Shown here one piece after another: positions 20,008 to 30,627 of a DNA stretch of 64,000 nt (positions are counted from its first letter, which is position 1; each line of letters begins with the position of its first letter). Source of the stretch: Martelella sp. NC20 (GTDB taxonomy: Bacteria; Pseudomonadota; Alphaproteobacteria; Rhizobiales; Rhizobiaceae); contig NZ_CP054861.1 of assembly GCF_013459645.1 (NCBI RefSeq), forward strand, positions 2,778,001 through 2,842,000, read 5' to 3'. The translations under genes and the position numbers were made by a program. Under the pieces are notes generated by a model. It saw only the letters and a list, made by a program, of their open reading frames with translations, searched no databases and was not told where the DNA came from.

Positions 20008-20988
20008 ATGACGAAAATACGTAACCTCTTGGCAGCGCTCTCGCTGGGGCTTGCCGTGGCAAGCCCGGCAGCGGCGTTCGAGCCGAGCGCAACCGAATGC
20101 ATTGCGCCCGCAGCACCCGGCGGCGGCTGGGACTTCACCTGCCGCCAGGTCGGCAAGGTGATGCAGGACCTGAAGCTGGTGCCCGGCACCATGCAGGTGG
20201 TCAACCTGGTTGGCGGCTCGGGCGGCGTGGCTTTTGCCTCGGTTGTGACCAAGCGCGACAGCGACGAGGACCTGCTGGTGGCAGCTTCTTCCGCCACCGC
20301 AACGCGTCTGGCGCAGGGCGCATTCCCGGGCAACAATGCCGATCAGGTTCGCTGGATCGGCTCGGTCGGCGCTGACTATGGCATCATCGCCGTCGCCAAG
20401 GATTCGCCGATCAACACGCTTCCCGAACTGCTGGACAAGATCAAGGAAGACCCGAAAAGCATCGCGATCGCGGGCGGCTCCGCCGTTGGCGGCTGGGACC
20501 ATCTGAAGGTATTGATGGCAGCCCGCAAGGCCGGCGTTCAGGACGTGCGCCAGGTCAAATACGTCGCCTTCGAAGGCGGCGGCGAGGCCGTGACCCAGCT
20601 TCTGGCAGGTTCCGTACAGGCCTTCACCGGCGACGCATCCGAAGCCAAGGGCTTCGTCGATTCCGGTGATATCAAGGTGATTGCGGTTCTCGCGCCCGAA
20701 CGCATGCCCGGCGACTTCTCCAGCTTCCCGACGGCCAAGGAACAGGGAATCGATGTCGTCGGCGCCAACTGGCGCGGTTTCTATGCCCCCGGCAAGATCA
20801 GCGACGAAGCCTATGATTACTGGGTTGATGCCGTCCAGACGGTCTACACGTCCGACGAATGGCAGCAGATCATGACCCAGAGCGGCCTGGCCCCTCTCGA
20901 CAAGAGCGGCCCGGAATTCCAGGCCTTCGTGATGGAATCCATCGCCGAGATTCAGGAATTGTCGCGCGAGATCGGCATTTTGAAGTAG
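20008..20988 (+). CDS. tctC: Tripartite tricarboxylate transporter substrate-binding protein TctC
   Basis: A 326-residue periplasmic binding protein of the TTT family. A signal peptide (NLLAALSLGLAVASPAAAF) is followed by the family's CIAPAAPGGGWDFTCRQVGK, then VVNLVGGSGGVAF, and DVVGANWRGFYAPGKIS near the C-terminus. It delivers a carboxylate to TctAB. The ATG at 20008 has GGGAGG at 7 bases. A strong terminator (21000-21034) directly after the stop probably gives more binding protein than membrane subunits. Confidence 0.94.
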   Translation: MTKIRNLLAALSLGLAVASPAAAFEPSATECIAPAAPGGGWDFTCRQVGKVMQDLKLVPGTMQVVNLVGGSGGVAFASVVTKRDSDEDLLVAASSATATRLAQGAFPGNNADQVRWIGSVGADYGIIAVAKDSPINTLPELLDKIKEDPKSIAIAGGSAVGGWDHLKVLMAARKAGVQDVRQVKYVAFEGGGEAVTQLLAGSVQAFTGDASEAKGFVDSGDIKVIAVLAPERMPGDFSSFPTAKEQGIDVVGANWRGFYAPGKISDEAYDYWVDAVQTVYTSDEWQQIMTQSGLAPLDKSGPEFQAFVMESIAEIQELSREIGILK

Positions 20989-20999
20989 TATCGATGCGA

Positions 21000-21034
21000 G
21001 GGCCGGCCGGTTGGGAGACCGGCCGGCCCTTTTT
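21000..21034 (+). terminator. Rho-independent terminator between tctC and tctB
   Basis: An 11-bp perfect GC stem (GGGCCGGCCGG at 21000-21010, CCGGCCGGCCC at 21019-21029) with an 8-base loop and a run of five T. It lies inside the transporter operon, so it should act as a partial terminator unless tctBA have their own promoter. Confidence 0.85.
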
Positions 21035-21091
21035 CGTATTCGCAAGGCGTATAAAGCGCCCGGTAACAATCTGCCCATGGGGAGGCATTCC

Positions 21092-21523
21092 ATGAGTGAT
21101 CGTATTTTCGGCGGCTTCGGCATCGTCATAGCCGCCATCTATATCTGGCAGGCGCTGCTGACCCAGGAAAGCTTCATGAGCGATCCGGTGGGCCCCAAGA
21201 CATTTCCCATCATTATCGGGGTTATCCTGGCAGTGGCGAGCCTCTTCATCATTCTCATGCCGGACGGCGAGCCCGAATGGCCGAAGGCGAAATCACTGGC
21301 TGAAATCGCAATCTCGGCCTGCTTGCTGTTCGCCTATGCCTATTTCCTGCCGATCGCCGGCTTTGTGATCGCCACGATGGTGGCCGCGGGCTTCCTGTCC
21401 TGGCGGCTCGGCGCGCCGGCACTGAAGGCAGCGATCGCCGGCATTTGCATTTCGGTCGGCATCTATGTCGTCTTCCATCTCGTTCTCGGCTTGCATCTGG
21501 CAACCGGGCCGCTCGGCATCTAG
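21092..21523 (+). CDS. tctB: Tripartite tricarboxylate transporter small membrane protein TctB
   Basis: A 143-residue protein with four hydrophobic segments (FGGFGIVIAAIYIWQALL, TFPIIIGVILAVASLFIILM, ISACLLFAYAYFLPIAGFVI and AAIAGICISVGIYVVFHLVL), as usual for TctB. It pairs with TctA in the inner membrane. The ATG at 21092 follows GGGGAGG; an in-frame ATG at 21077 lies before that site and is not used. tctA begins 9 bases after its stop. Confidence 0.9.
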   Translation: MSDRIFGGFGIVIAAIYIWQALLTQESFMSDPVGPKTFPIIIGVILAVASLFIILMPDGEPEWPKAKSLAEIAISACLLFAYAYFLPIAGFVIATMVAAGFLSWRLGAPALKAAIAGICISVGIYVVFHLVLGLHLATGPLGI

Positions 21524-21532
21524 GGGGAAACC

Positions 21533-23083
21533 ATGCAGACCATTTCCGCACTGGCCGACGGTTTCACCGTCGCCCTGACGTTCCAGAACCTGGCGCTGGC
21601 GCTGCTCGGCTGCTTTCTCGGAACGATTATCGGCGCTCTGCCGGGCCTTGGCCCGTCAAACGGCGTCGCCATCCTTATCCCGCTTGCCTTCACGCTTGGC
21701 CTGCCCGCCACGCCGGCGCTGATCCTGCTGACCTCGATCTATTTCGGCGCGATGTATGGCGGTCGCATTTCATCGATCCTGCTCAACATTCCCGGTGACG
21801 AGCCGGCGATGATGACGACGCTCGACGGTTATCCCATGGCCCAGCAGGGTCGTGCCGGCGAGGCGCTGGCGCTGTCCGGCATCGCCTCGTTCGTCGGTTC
21901 CTTCTTCGCGATCTGCGGTCTTGCCGTGCTCGCGCCGCAGCTCGTCAAGGTGGCGCTTCTGTTCGGTCCGGCGGAGTATTTCGCGCTTTATGCTCTGGCG
22001 TTTGCGACGCTTGGCGGGGTTACCAGCCGCAACCAGGCGAAATCCGCTCTCGCGGCGGCGCTGGGCCTCGGCATCGCCATGATCGGCGTCGACCAGCAGA
22101 CCGGCGTTCCCCGGCTCACCTTCGGCGAGATCCATCTCTATGACGGGATCGACTTCCTGGTCGCCATTGTCGGGCTGTTCGCGCTTTCGGAAGTCTTCAC
22201 CTTCCTCGAACATCGCGGCAGCGATGTCGACAAGGCCGGCGGCAAGGAGGAGAAGGTCAAGATCGGTCGCATTCTTCCGCGGTGGAAGATGCTGCGCGCA
22301 ACCAGCGGCTCGATGGCACGCGGCACGGTGATCGGCTTCCTGGCCGGCGTTCTGCCGGGTGCCGGCGCTTCGCTCGGATCGTTCCTTGCCTATGGCGCCG
22401 AGCGTAGCCTGAAGAACGGCAAGAACACCTTCGGCAAGGGCGATCCGCGCGGCGTGGCCGCACCCGAAGCCGGCAACAATGCCGCCGCCGGCGGCGCTCT
22501 GGTGCCGATGCTGGCGCTCGGCGTTCCCGGTTCCGGCACGACGGCGGTGCTGCTTGCCATGCTGCTGGCGCTGAACATCACCCCCGGCCCGCTGCTGTTC
22601 ACCCAGAACCCCGATGTCGTGTGGGGCCTGATCGCCGCGCTGATGATTGGCAATTTCATGCTCCTGCTTTTGAACATCCCGATGGTCGGGCTGTTCGTGC
22701 GGCTGTTGCTGGTGCCGACCCGCTATCTGATGCCGGCGGTGGCGATGATCTCCTTCGTCGGTATCTACGGCATATCCGGCTCGGTCTTCGACCTGACGGT
22801 GATGGTCCTGTTCGGTCTGGGCGGCTGGCTGTTGCGCAAGCTTGACGTGCCCCTGGTGCCGGTCATCATGGGCGTTCTTCTGGGCAACCAGATGGAGGTC
22901 AACCTCAGGCGCGCCATGACGATTTCGGACGGTAACTGGAGCACGCTCTGGGCTTCGCCGCTGTCGATCTCGCTCTGGGTTCTCGCAATCGCCGGCTTCA
23001 TGCTGCCGATCGTGCTGAGCCTGATGAACCGCCGCATCGACCCCTCGAAGCTGCGCACCGAGGAGGTCTCGGAAGGCGACTAG
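21533..23083 (+). CDS. tctA: Tripartite tricarboxylate transporter large membrane protein TctA
   Basis: A 516-residue inner-membrane channel subunit of the TTT transporter. It shows the N-terminal GLGPSNGVAILIPLAFTLGL, AMYGGRISSILLNIPGDEPAMMTTLDGYPMAQQG, RGTVIGFLAGVLPGAGASLG and GVAAPEAGNNAAAGGALVPML, which are strongly conserved in TctA. About ten to twelve membrane segments are predicted. GGGGGAAA precedes the ATG. The stop codon TAG (23081) is the first triplet of a mosaic repeat, so the present C-terminus may be set by that insertion. Confidence 0.96.
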   Translation: MQTISALADGFTVALTFQNLALALLGCFLGTIIGALPGLGPSNGVAILIPLAFTLGLPATPALILLTSIYFGAMYGGRISSILLNIPGDEPAMMTTLDGYPMAQQGRAGEALALSGIASFVGSFFAICGLAVLAPQLVKVALLFGPAEYFALYALAFATLGGVTSRNQAKSALAAALGLGIAMIGVDQQTGVPRLTFGEIHLYDGIDFLVAIVGLFALSEVFTFLEHRGSDVDKAGGKEEKVKIGRILPRWKMLRATSGSMARGTVIGFLAGVLPGAGASLGSFLAYGAERSLKNGKNTFGKGDPRGVAAPEAGNNAAAGGALVPMLALGVPGSGTTAVLLAMLLALNITPGPLLFTQNPDVVWGLIAALMIGNFMLLLLNIPMVGLFVRLLLVPTRYLMPAVAMISFVGIYGISGSVFDLTVMVLFGLGGWLLRKLDVPLVPVIMGVLLGNQMEVNLRRAMTISDGNWSTLWASPLSISLWVLAIAGFMLPIVLSLMNRRIDPSKLRTEEVSEGD

Positions 23084-23243
23084 AGTCTGTCAGGTTCAAA
23101 TCGAACCAGACAGACTCTAGATTTATTTGTTTTCGTTTGTCTTTTCGGGAAAACCGGATTCCACTTTTCCCAGACAAACGCTAGCGCGTCGGCCCGAAAA
23201 TCGGAATCGATTTTCGGAAAACACGATGCGTAGATTCAATAGC
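23080..23243. repeat. Mosaic repeat, order X-Y-Z
   Basis: Three modules. X (23080-23120) is a palindrome bounded by CTAGAGTCTGTC and GACAGACTCTAG. Y (about 23121-23183) contains AAAACCGGATTCCACTTTTC. Z (about 23184-23243) contains CCCGAAAATCGGAATCGATT and ends GATTCAAT. The same modules occur at 56788-56948 in the order Z(inverted)-X-Y. Y alone occurs at four other sites in the window. Confidence 0.9.
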
Positions 23244-23360
23244 TTGGAGCGGTCGCCGTTCTCATCAGATGCGGATCGTGCTGGCGCGCGGTTTTTGACG
23301 GTCGGGCTGCAACGCCCGGCCGTTTTCCGTCCGGGCCTGCATCGCCTCAACCGGCGATGG

Positions 23361-23376
23361 TTAAAGAGGCTTTAAC
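23361..23376 (+). promoter_or_regulatory. Candidate CtrA box upstream of ftsK
   Basis: TTAA-N7-TTAAC (TTAA at 23361-23364, TTAAC at 23372-23376) matches the full alphaproteobacterial CtrA consensus exactly. It also sits in an 8-bp inverted repeat (GGTTAAAG-AGG-CTTTAACC). It lies 95 bases before the preferred ftsK start, a normal promoter distance for a cell-cycle regulated division gene. Confidence 0.6.
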
Positions 23377-23471
23377 CCATCGCTGCTAGCCTCACTCGCG
23401 AATCTCCCGAAGACCGTCCTGTTTTCGGGCGGATGCTTTCGGTTGATGATATTGTTTTGAGGGTATCGGGT

Positions 23472-26156
<2,685 letters not shown>

Positions 26157-26255
26157 CGCACCATCTTGGCTGCCAGTGACAATCAGGACGTTTCGCCCCG
26201 AAAACGCCGCCTTCGAGGCGCAACCGGGCCGCAATCAGTTTTCAGGATCGGATAT

Positions 26256-26987
26256 ATGAGCAAGCTTAAGAACACTTCGTCCACGATCCGCGCCCGTCGC
26301 CGGTTTCTCGGCGGTCTTGTGGCAGGCGCCGCGCTGCTGATCGGGCTGCCGGCTTTTGCGCAGACGCTTCCGACAGGGGGCGACGTACCGATGCCGACAA
26401 AGCGCGATGGTACTGTCCAGATGGCGCAGGCAACTTCCGCTTCCTCCGGCGCCGCGGCACAGCGCGTTGCCGACCATTTTTCCTCGGTCAAGTCGATGAC
26501 CGGCGAGTTCATGCAGTTCGGACCGCGCGGCGAGCAGGCGGGCGGCAAGTTCTATCTGGAACGCCCCGGCAAGCTGCGCTTCGACTACGATCCGCCCTCG
26601 ACGCTGAAGGTGATTGCCGACAACCGCAACGTCGCGGTCGGCAACGGTGATCTCGATACCTGGGATTTCTATCCGCTGTCGCGCACGCCGCTGTCGCTGC
26701 TTCTCGCCGACCAGATCGATCTCCAGCACCGCATGGTGCGCGATGTACGCGAGCAGAACGGGCTGACGGTGATCGTGCTCGGCGACAAGTCGATCTTCGG
26801 CGATCAGGTGATCACGATGATGTTCGACAGCAAGAGCTTCGACCTGCGCCAGTGGACGATCACGGATGCCCAGGGCAAGGATACCACCGTGATCCTCTCC
26901 AATGTCCGCACCGGCGTCAAATTCGCCCGCTCGGTGTTCCGTATTCCCTACGACCAGATCATGGCGAGCCCGGGCAGCGACAACTGA
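26256..26987 (+). CDS. lolA: Outer-membrane lipoprotein carrier LolA
   Basis: A 243-residue periplasmic chaperone that ferries lipoproteins to the outer membrane. The signal region contains RARRRFLGGLVAGAALL and ends GLPAFAQ; the arginine cluster resembles a Tat signal. The mature part has RVADHFSSVKSMTGEFMQF, GGKFYLERPGKLRFDYDPPS and DTWDFYPLSRTPLSLLL, as in LolA. AGGA precedes the ATG at 26256. It lies 99 bases after ftsK. Confidence 0.9.
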   Translation: MSKLKNTSSTIRARRRFLGGLVAGAALLIGLPAFAQTLPTGGDVPMPTKRDGTVQMAQATSASSGAAAQRVADHFSSVKSMTGEFMQFGPRGEQAGGKFYLERPGKLRFDYDPPSTLKVIADNRNVAVGNGDLDTWDFYPLSRTPLSLLLADQIDLQHRMVRDVREQNGLTVIVLGDKSIFGDQVITMMFDSKSFDLRQWTITDAQGKDTTVILSNVRTGVKFARSVFRIPYDQIMASPGSDN

Positions 26988-27053
26988 CGCCCTTTCGGCC
27001 GCCGGGCGAATCGCCTATTGCTGATGTCCGTTCAGCAAGGAAGGCGCGCGCTC

Positions 27054-27857
27054 GTGGATTTGAGTCTTACCACCTGGAATATCAATTCGGTGCGCCTGCG
27101 CATGCCGATCGTCGAACGGTTCCTCAGGGATTATCAGCCTGATATCCTGTGCCTTCAGGAGATAAAATGCCTGAACGACCAGTTCCCCTACAAGCCGCTG
27201 CGTGAACTCGGCTACGAGCATATCGAGGTGCATGGCCAGAAGGGCTATCACGGGGTCGCCATCGTCTCGCGGATTCCGCTGGGCGAAGGGTTTTCGACCG
27301 ATTACTGCGCCATGGGCGACACCCGCCACATCTCGGTGGTGTTCGATGCCGGGGGCCGGAAGGTCAGGCTGCATAATTTCTATGTGCCGGCCGGCGGCGA
27401 CGAACCCGATCCCGAGATCAACCCGAAATTCCGCCACAAACTCGATTTTCTGGAAGAGATGAAGGTGCTGAAGGCGGATCAGGGCGATGGAATTGGCTCC
27501 ATTCTGGTTGGCGATCTCAATATCGCGCCGATGGAAAACGACGTGTGGTCCCACAAGCAGCTCCTGAAGGTCGTCAGTCACACGCCGGTCGAGACCGAGG
27601 GCATGAAGGATCTGATCGCCAAAGGCGGCTGGGTGGATCTGATGCGCCATGTCACGCCGGAAGACGAAAAGCTCTACACCTGGTGGAGCTACCGCGCCAA
27701 GGACTGGCAGGCCGCCAATCGCGGACGCCGTCTCGACCATATCTGGACCTCGCCGGACCTCGTTCCCGCCTTCGAACGCTTCGATATCCTGACTGCGGCC
27801 CGCGGCTGGGAAAAGCCGTCGGACCATGTGCCGGTAACGGCGTCGTTTTCGTTTTAG
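27054..27857 (+). CDS. xthA: Exodeoxyribonuclease III XthA
   Basis: A 267-residue AP endonuclease/3'-5' exonuclease of base-excision repair. Metal and active-site motifs are present: TTWNINSVRLRMPIVERFL, DILCLQEIK (Glu), FYVPAGGDEPD, GDLNIAP, WTSPDLV and SDHVPVTASF. The GTG at 27054 is chosen because AAGGAAGG lies 9 bases before it and the family starts at this point; an ATG at 27024 lacks a site. Its stop overlaps that of the opposite-strand ceramidase-family gene. Confidence 0.95.
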   Translation: MDLSLTTWNINSVRLRMPIVERFLRDYQPDILCLQEIKCLNDQFPYKPLRELGYEHIEVHGQKGYHGVAIVSRIPLGEGFSTDYCAMGDTRHISVVFDAGGRKVRLHNFYVPAGGDEPDPEINPKFRHKLDFLEEMKVLKADQGDGIGSILVGDLNIAPMENDVWSHKQLLKVVSHTPVETEGMKDLIAKGGWVDLMRHVTPEDEKLYTWWSYRAKDWQAANRGRRLDHIWTSPDLVPAFERFDILTAARGWEKPSDHVPVTASFSF

Positions 27858-28528
27858 TTCTTCGGCGGCAGTTCCCGAACCGCGCCCTGCAGCAATATGC
27901 CGAGCACCGTGGCGTTGAGAATATGCCAGAGGAAATGGGTGCCGAGCCCCGCCGTTGCCATGCAGGTGGACTGGTCGAGGCTGCGGAACGTCAGCGACAT
28001 GATGAAGATCGCGGTCGCGCCGGCGAAATAACGCCAGACGGGATGATCGCGCCAGACCGCGACCACAGATGCGATCGCCATGGCGACGAGGGCAGGGGCG
28101 TATTGCAGCGAGCCGTTGAGCGGTGCCTCGCCGCCGCGTGAAGCGAGCCCGACGAGATAGACGAGCAGGGCGAAGCCCATGATCGTCCCGATCATGTAGC
28201 CGATAATGTCGAAGGTTTTCTCTCCGGCCACCCGCACGAACAGCAGCAGGATGTAGAGAAAGAAAAACAGCCAGATCGGGATGACGTCGAGTGCGGCGGA
28301 AAACGGCGTTGCGAGCGTGTGGAACAGGAACGATCCGACGCCGATCACCGCAACCAGCGCAATGACCGTCAGTTCCAGCAGGCCCCGCTCGGGTCTGCGC
28401 CAGGCGGTGGGCCAGGCGACGAGCGCGGCGATGATGAAGGCCAGATTGGTGAGCGCGTTGACCGGTTCGGCCCAGAAGCCGGCGGCCGCGCGTTCGCAAT
28501 AGATGTCGATATAGGGTGCTGGGTCCAT
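27854..28528 (-). CDS. Ceramidase-family membrane protein
   Basis: A 224-residue protein with about seven membrane segments related to alkaline ceramidases (CREST superfamily). Conserved blocks are DIYCERAAAGFWAEPVNALTN at the N-terminus, GSFLFHTLATPFSAALDVIP, FRSLDQSTC and GTHFLWHILNA; the Ser, Asp and His residues fit a metal-dependent amidohydrolase site. The substrate in bacteria is unknown. The ATG at 28528 follows GGTGGAG; an in-frame TTG at 28555 is less likely. Confidence 0.85.
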   Translation of the reverse strand: MDPAPYIDIYCERAAAGFWAEPVNALTNLAFIIAALVAWPTAWRRPERGLLELTVIALVAVIGVGSFLFHTLATPFSAALDVIPIWLFFFLYILLLFVRVAGEKTFDIIGYMIGTIMGFALLVYLVGLASRGGEAPLNGSLQYAPALVAMAIASVVAVWRDHPVWRYFAGATAIFIMSLTFRSLDQSTCMATAGLGTHFLWHILNATVLGILLQGAVRELPPKN

Positions 28529-28648
28529 CGTCTCCACCGGGGCAGTTTTCTGCAACGCCCCGGATGGTTTCCGTGTTTTGCGCCCTTATGCAAGGGGCAG
28601 CCGGAATTTTCCGGCATAGATTGCTGACAAAGCCCTGCCCAATTTTCT

Positions 28649-28766
28649 CCGTCATGCCGGGCTCGACCCGGCATCCAGGGCGGTTTGCCGAAGCGGTATT
28701 GCCTGACATGCGGTCTGAGACGCCCGTCGTATGGCCCTGGATCCCGGCTCAGGGCCGGGATGACGG
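28649..28766. repeat. Palindromic repeat element (CGTCATCC family)
   Basis: Inverted arms CCGTCATGCCGGGCTCGACC and GGCTCAGGGCCGGGATGACG, with inner CATCCAGGGC and GGCCCTGGATC. Same family as 4670-4790. It fills most of the gap between the ceramidase-family gene and yacG. Confidence 0.85.
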
Positions 28767-28842
28767 CGGGGAGGGGGCGCCGTGATTGCTTGAGGGGTGG
28801 GTGTACAAGCTGAGCCGGAGTTTTCCGGCGCTTCCCCAAGCC

Positions 28843-29043
28843 TCAGAACTCGCCTTCGTCGCCGTCCGCCTTCGATTCGTCTTCGGCGACGGGGATGGCG
28901 TAGGAGCCGGTCAGCCAGCGCGACAGGTCGAGTTCGCGGCAGCGATTGCTGCAGAACGGATAGTCCTCGCGGGTCGACGGGCGTCCGCATTCGGGGCACT
29001 TGCGCGGTTTGCGGAGCGGTTCCACGCTTGCTTTGGTGTTCAT
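28843..29043 (-). CDS. yacG: DNA gyrase inhibitor / zinc-binding protein YacG
   Basis: A 66-residue protein with the YacG zinc finger: CPECGRPSTREDYPFCSNRC supplies four Cys, followed by RELDLSRWLTGSYAIP. In E. coli YacG binds GyrB and inhibits gyrase. The C-terminus is acidic. The ATG at 29043 overlaps the maf stop (ATGA) and has AGGAGA at 6 bases; an ATG at 29049 is too close to that site. Confidence 0.94.
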   Translation of the reverse strand: MNTKASVEPLRKPRKCPECGRPSTREDYPFCSNRCRELDLSRWLTGSYAIPVAEDESKADGDEGEF

Positions 29044-29660
29044 GTCCATTCTCCTGCGATATCGAAACCGCGTCCGGAAAGCAGCATCGCTGTCTCATGA
29101 AGCGGCAGGCCGATCACGGCGGAATGCGAGCCGACGATCTGGCTTATGAAGGCCGCCGCCGGGCCCTGTATGGCGTAGCCGCCGGCCTTGCCGTGCCAGT
29201 CGCGCGAGGCGAGATAGGCCGCGATTTCCTGTTTCGAGAGGTGCTTGAAGGTGACGCGGGTTTCGACCACCCGGCCCTTGTGACCGTCTTCACCGACCGG
29301 ATGAACGCAGAGCCCGGTATAGACCCTGTGTCCGCGTCCGGAAAGAAGCGCAAGGCAGGCGCTGGCCTCGTCTTCGGTCTCGGCCTTCGGCAGCACCCGC
29401 CTTCCGACGGCCACCACCGTATCCGCCGCGATCACAAGCGCGCCCCGCCATTCGGCATCGCCTGAAAGCGCGCGACAAACGGCTTCCGCCTTCTGGCGGG
29501 CAAGCCTGCCGGCAAGCTGGCGCGGCGTTTCCTTCGCAAGCGGGGTTTCGTCGATATCGGCGGGATAGACACGGTCGGGCGTCACGCCGATCTGGGCGAG
29601 AAGCTCCACCCTTCTGGGAGAGGCCGATGCCAGCACGAGTTTGGGGTTCGTTGCGGTCAA
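29040..29660 (-). CDS. maf: Maf-like nucleotide pyrophosphatase
   Basis: A 206-residue house-cleaning NTP pyrophosphatase. It has LVLASASPRRVELLAQIG, the ETP-type loop DIDETPLAKETP, LVIAADTVVAVGRRVLPKA and a GGYAIQGPAAAFISQIVGSHSAVIGLPL region (in parts), typical of Maf. The start is TTG at 29660 behind GAGGATCC. It is translationally coupled to yacG and lies 25 bases after infA. Confidence 0.93.
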   Translation of the reverse strand: MTATNPKLVLASASPRRVELLAQIGVTPDRVYPADIDETPLAKETPRQLAGRLARQKAEAVCRALSGDAEWRGALVIAADTVVAVGRRVLPKAETEDEASACLALLSGRGHRVYTGLCVHPVGEDGHKGRVVETRVTFKHLSKQEIAAYLASRDWHGKAGGYAIQGPAAAFISQIVGSHSAVIGLPLHETAMLLSGRGFDIAGEWT

Positions 29661-29685
29661 GCCGGATCCTCGACGCCGTGCGCTT

Positions 29686-29904
29686 CTACTTGAAGCGGTA
29701 GGTGATGCGTCCCTTGGTCAGGTCGTATGGGGTCATCTCGACCAGGACCTTGTCGCCGGCGAGAACGCGGATGCGGTTCTTGCGCATGCGGCCGGCGGTG
29801 TGGGCGATAATTTCGTGCTCGTTTTCGAGCTTGACCCGGAAGGTCGCGTTCGGCAGAAGCTCGACGACGACGCCCGGAAATTCAAGTACTTCTTCTTTTG
29901 CCAT
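29686..29904 (-). CDS. infA: Translation initiation factor IF-1
   Basis: A 72-residue S1-like OB-fold factor that binds the ribosomal A site during initiation. Sequence [20 protein letters not shown], then [19 protein letters not shown] and [12 protein letters not shown], is standard for alphaproteobacteria. The ATG at 29904 is the family start; the frame upstream is open but not part of the protein. Confidence 0.97.
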   Translation of the reverse strand: MAKEEVLEFPGVVVELLPNATFRVKLENEHEIIAHTAGRMRKNRIRVLAGDKVLVEMTPYDLTKGRITYRFK

Positions 29905-30151
29905 GTATGTCGTTTCTTCTCTCTGCTGCGTTGGCGTCACATGCGCCAAACGCCACGACCCCGCTGAGGCCGACGGCCGACGGGGCGGTTCTTGTTTTCA
30001 ATGGTTCGCAACCTGATCGCAGCGTTTGAAAGCGCGCGCGGCTGCGGGATTTGCGGCGGAACCTACACAATAGTTCAACGTTTGTGAACCTTGTTTGGGG
30101 CCATATACGCTTTTTGTTCCGTGCGGGCCCGCAAGGCGCGGCCCGGGCCGA

Positions 30152-30625
30152 TCAACCGCGCCAGTAAAGCACGCAGAAAAGCGTGAACAGCCGTCTGGCA
30201 GTGTCGAAATCCATTTCGATCTTGCCCTTCAGCCGATCCTGCAGGGTTTGCGAGCCTTCGTTGTGGACGCCGCGCCGGCCCATGTCGATCGCTTCGATCT
30301 TGGCGGGGGAGGCGGATTTGATCGCTTCGTAATAGCTGTCGCAGATCATGAAATAGTCCTTCACGATCCGCCTGAACGGCGTCAGCGACAGGATGTGGGT
30401 CGCGACCTTCTCGCCGTTTTCGAGCGTGATGTCGAACACCAGCCGTTTCTCGATGATCGACAGCGTCAGCTTGTAGGGGCCGCCGACATGGCCGGCGGGC
30501 TTGAATTCGTTTTCCTCAAGAAGGTCGAAAATCGCGACCGCGCGTTCGTGCTCGACATCGGGCGAGGCCCGGCCGATGCTCTCGTCGAGTTCGACATCGC
30601 TCAGCCTGAATTCGCCCTCGCTCAT
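30152..30625 (-). CDS. UPF0262 family protein
   Basis: A 157-residue protein of the UPF0262 family, function unknown, regularly found after hisD in Rhizobiaceae. It shows [58 protein letters not shown] and the C-terminal [22 protein letters not shown] stands 6 bases before the ATG at 30625, which is 2 bases past the hisD stop. Confidence 0.93.
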   Translation of the reverse strand: MSEGEFRLSDVELDESIGRASPDVEHERAVAIFDLLEENEFKPAGHVGGPYKLTLSIIEKRLVFDITLENGEKVATHILSLTPFRRIVKDYFMICDSYYEAIKSASPAKIEAIDMGRRGVHNEGSQTLQDRLKGKIEMDFDTARRLFTLFCVLYWRG

Positions 30626-30627
30626 CT

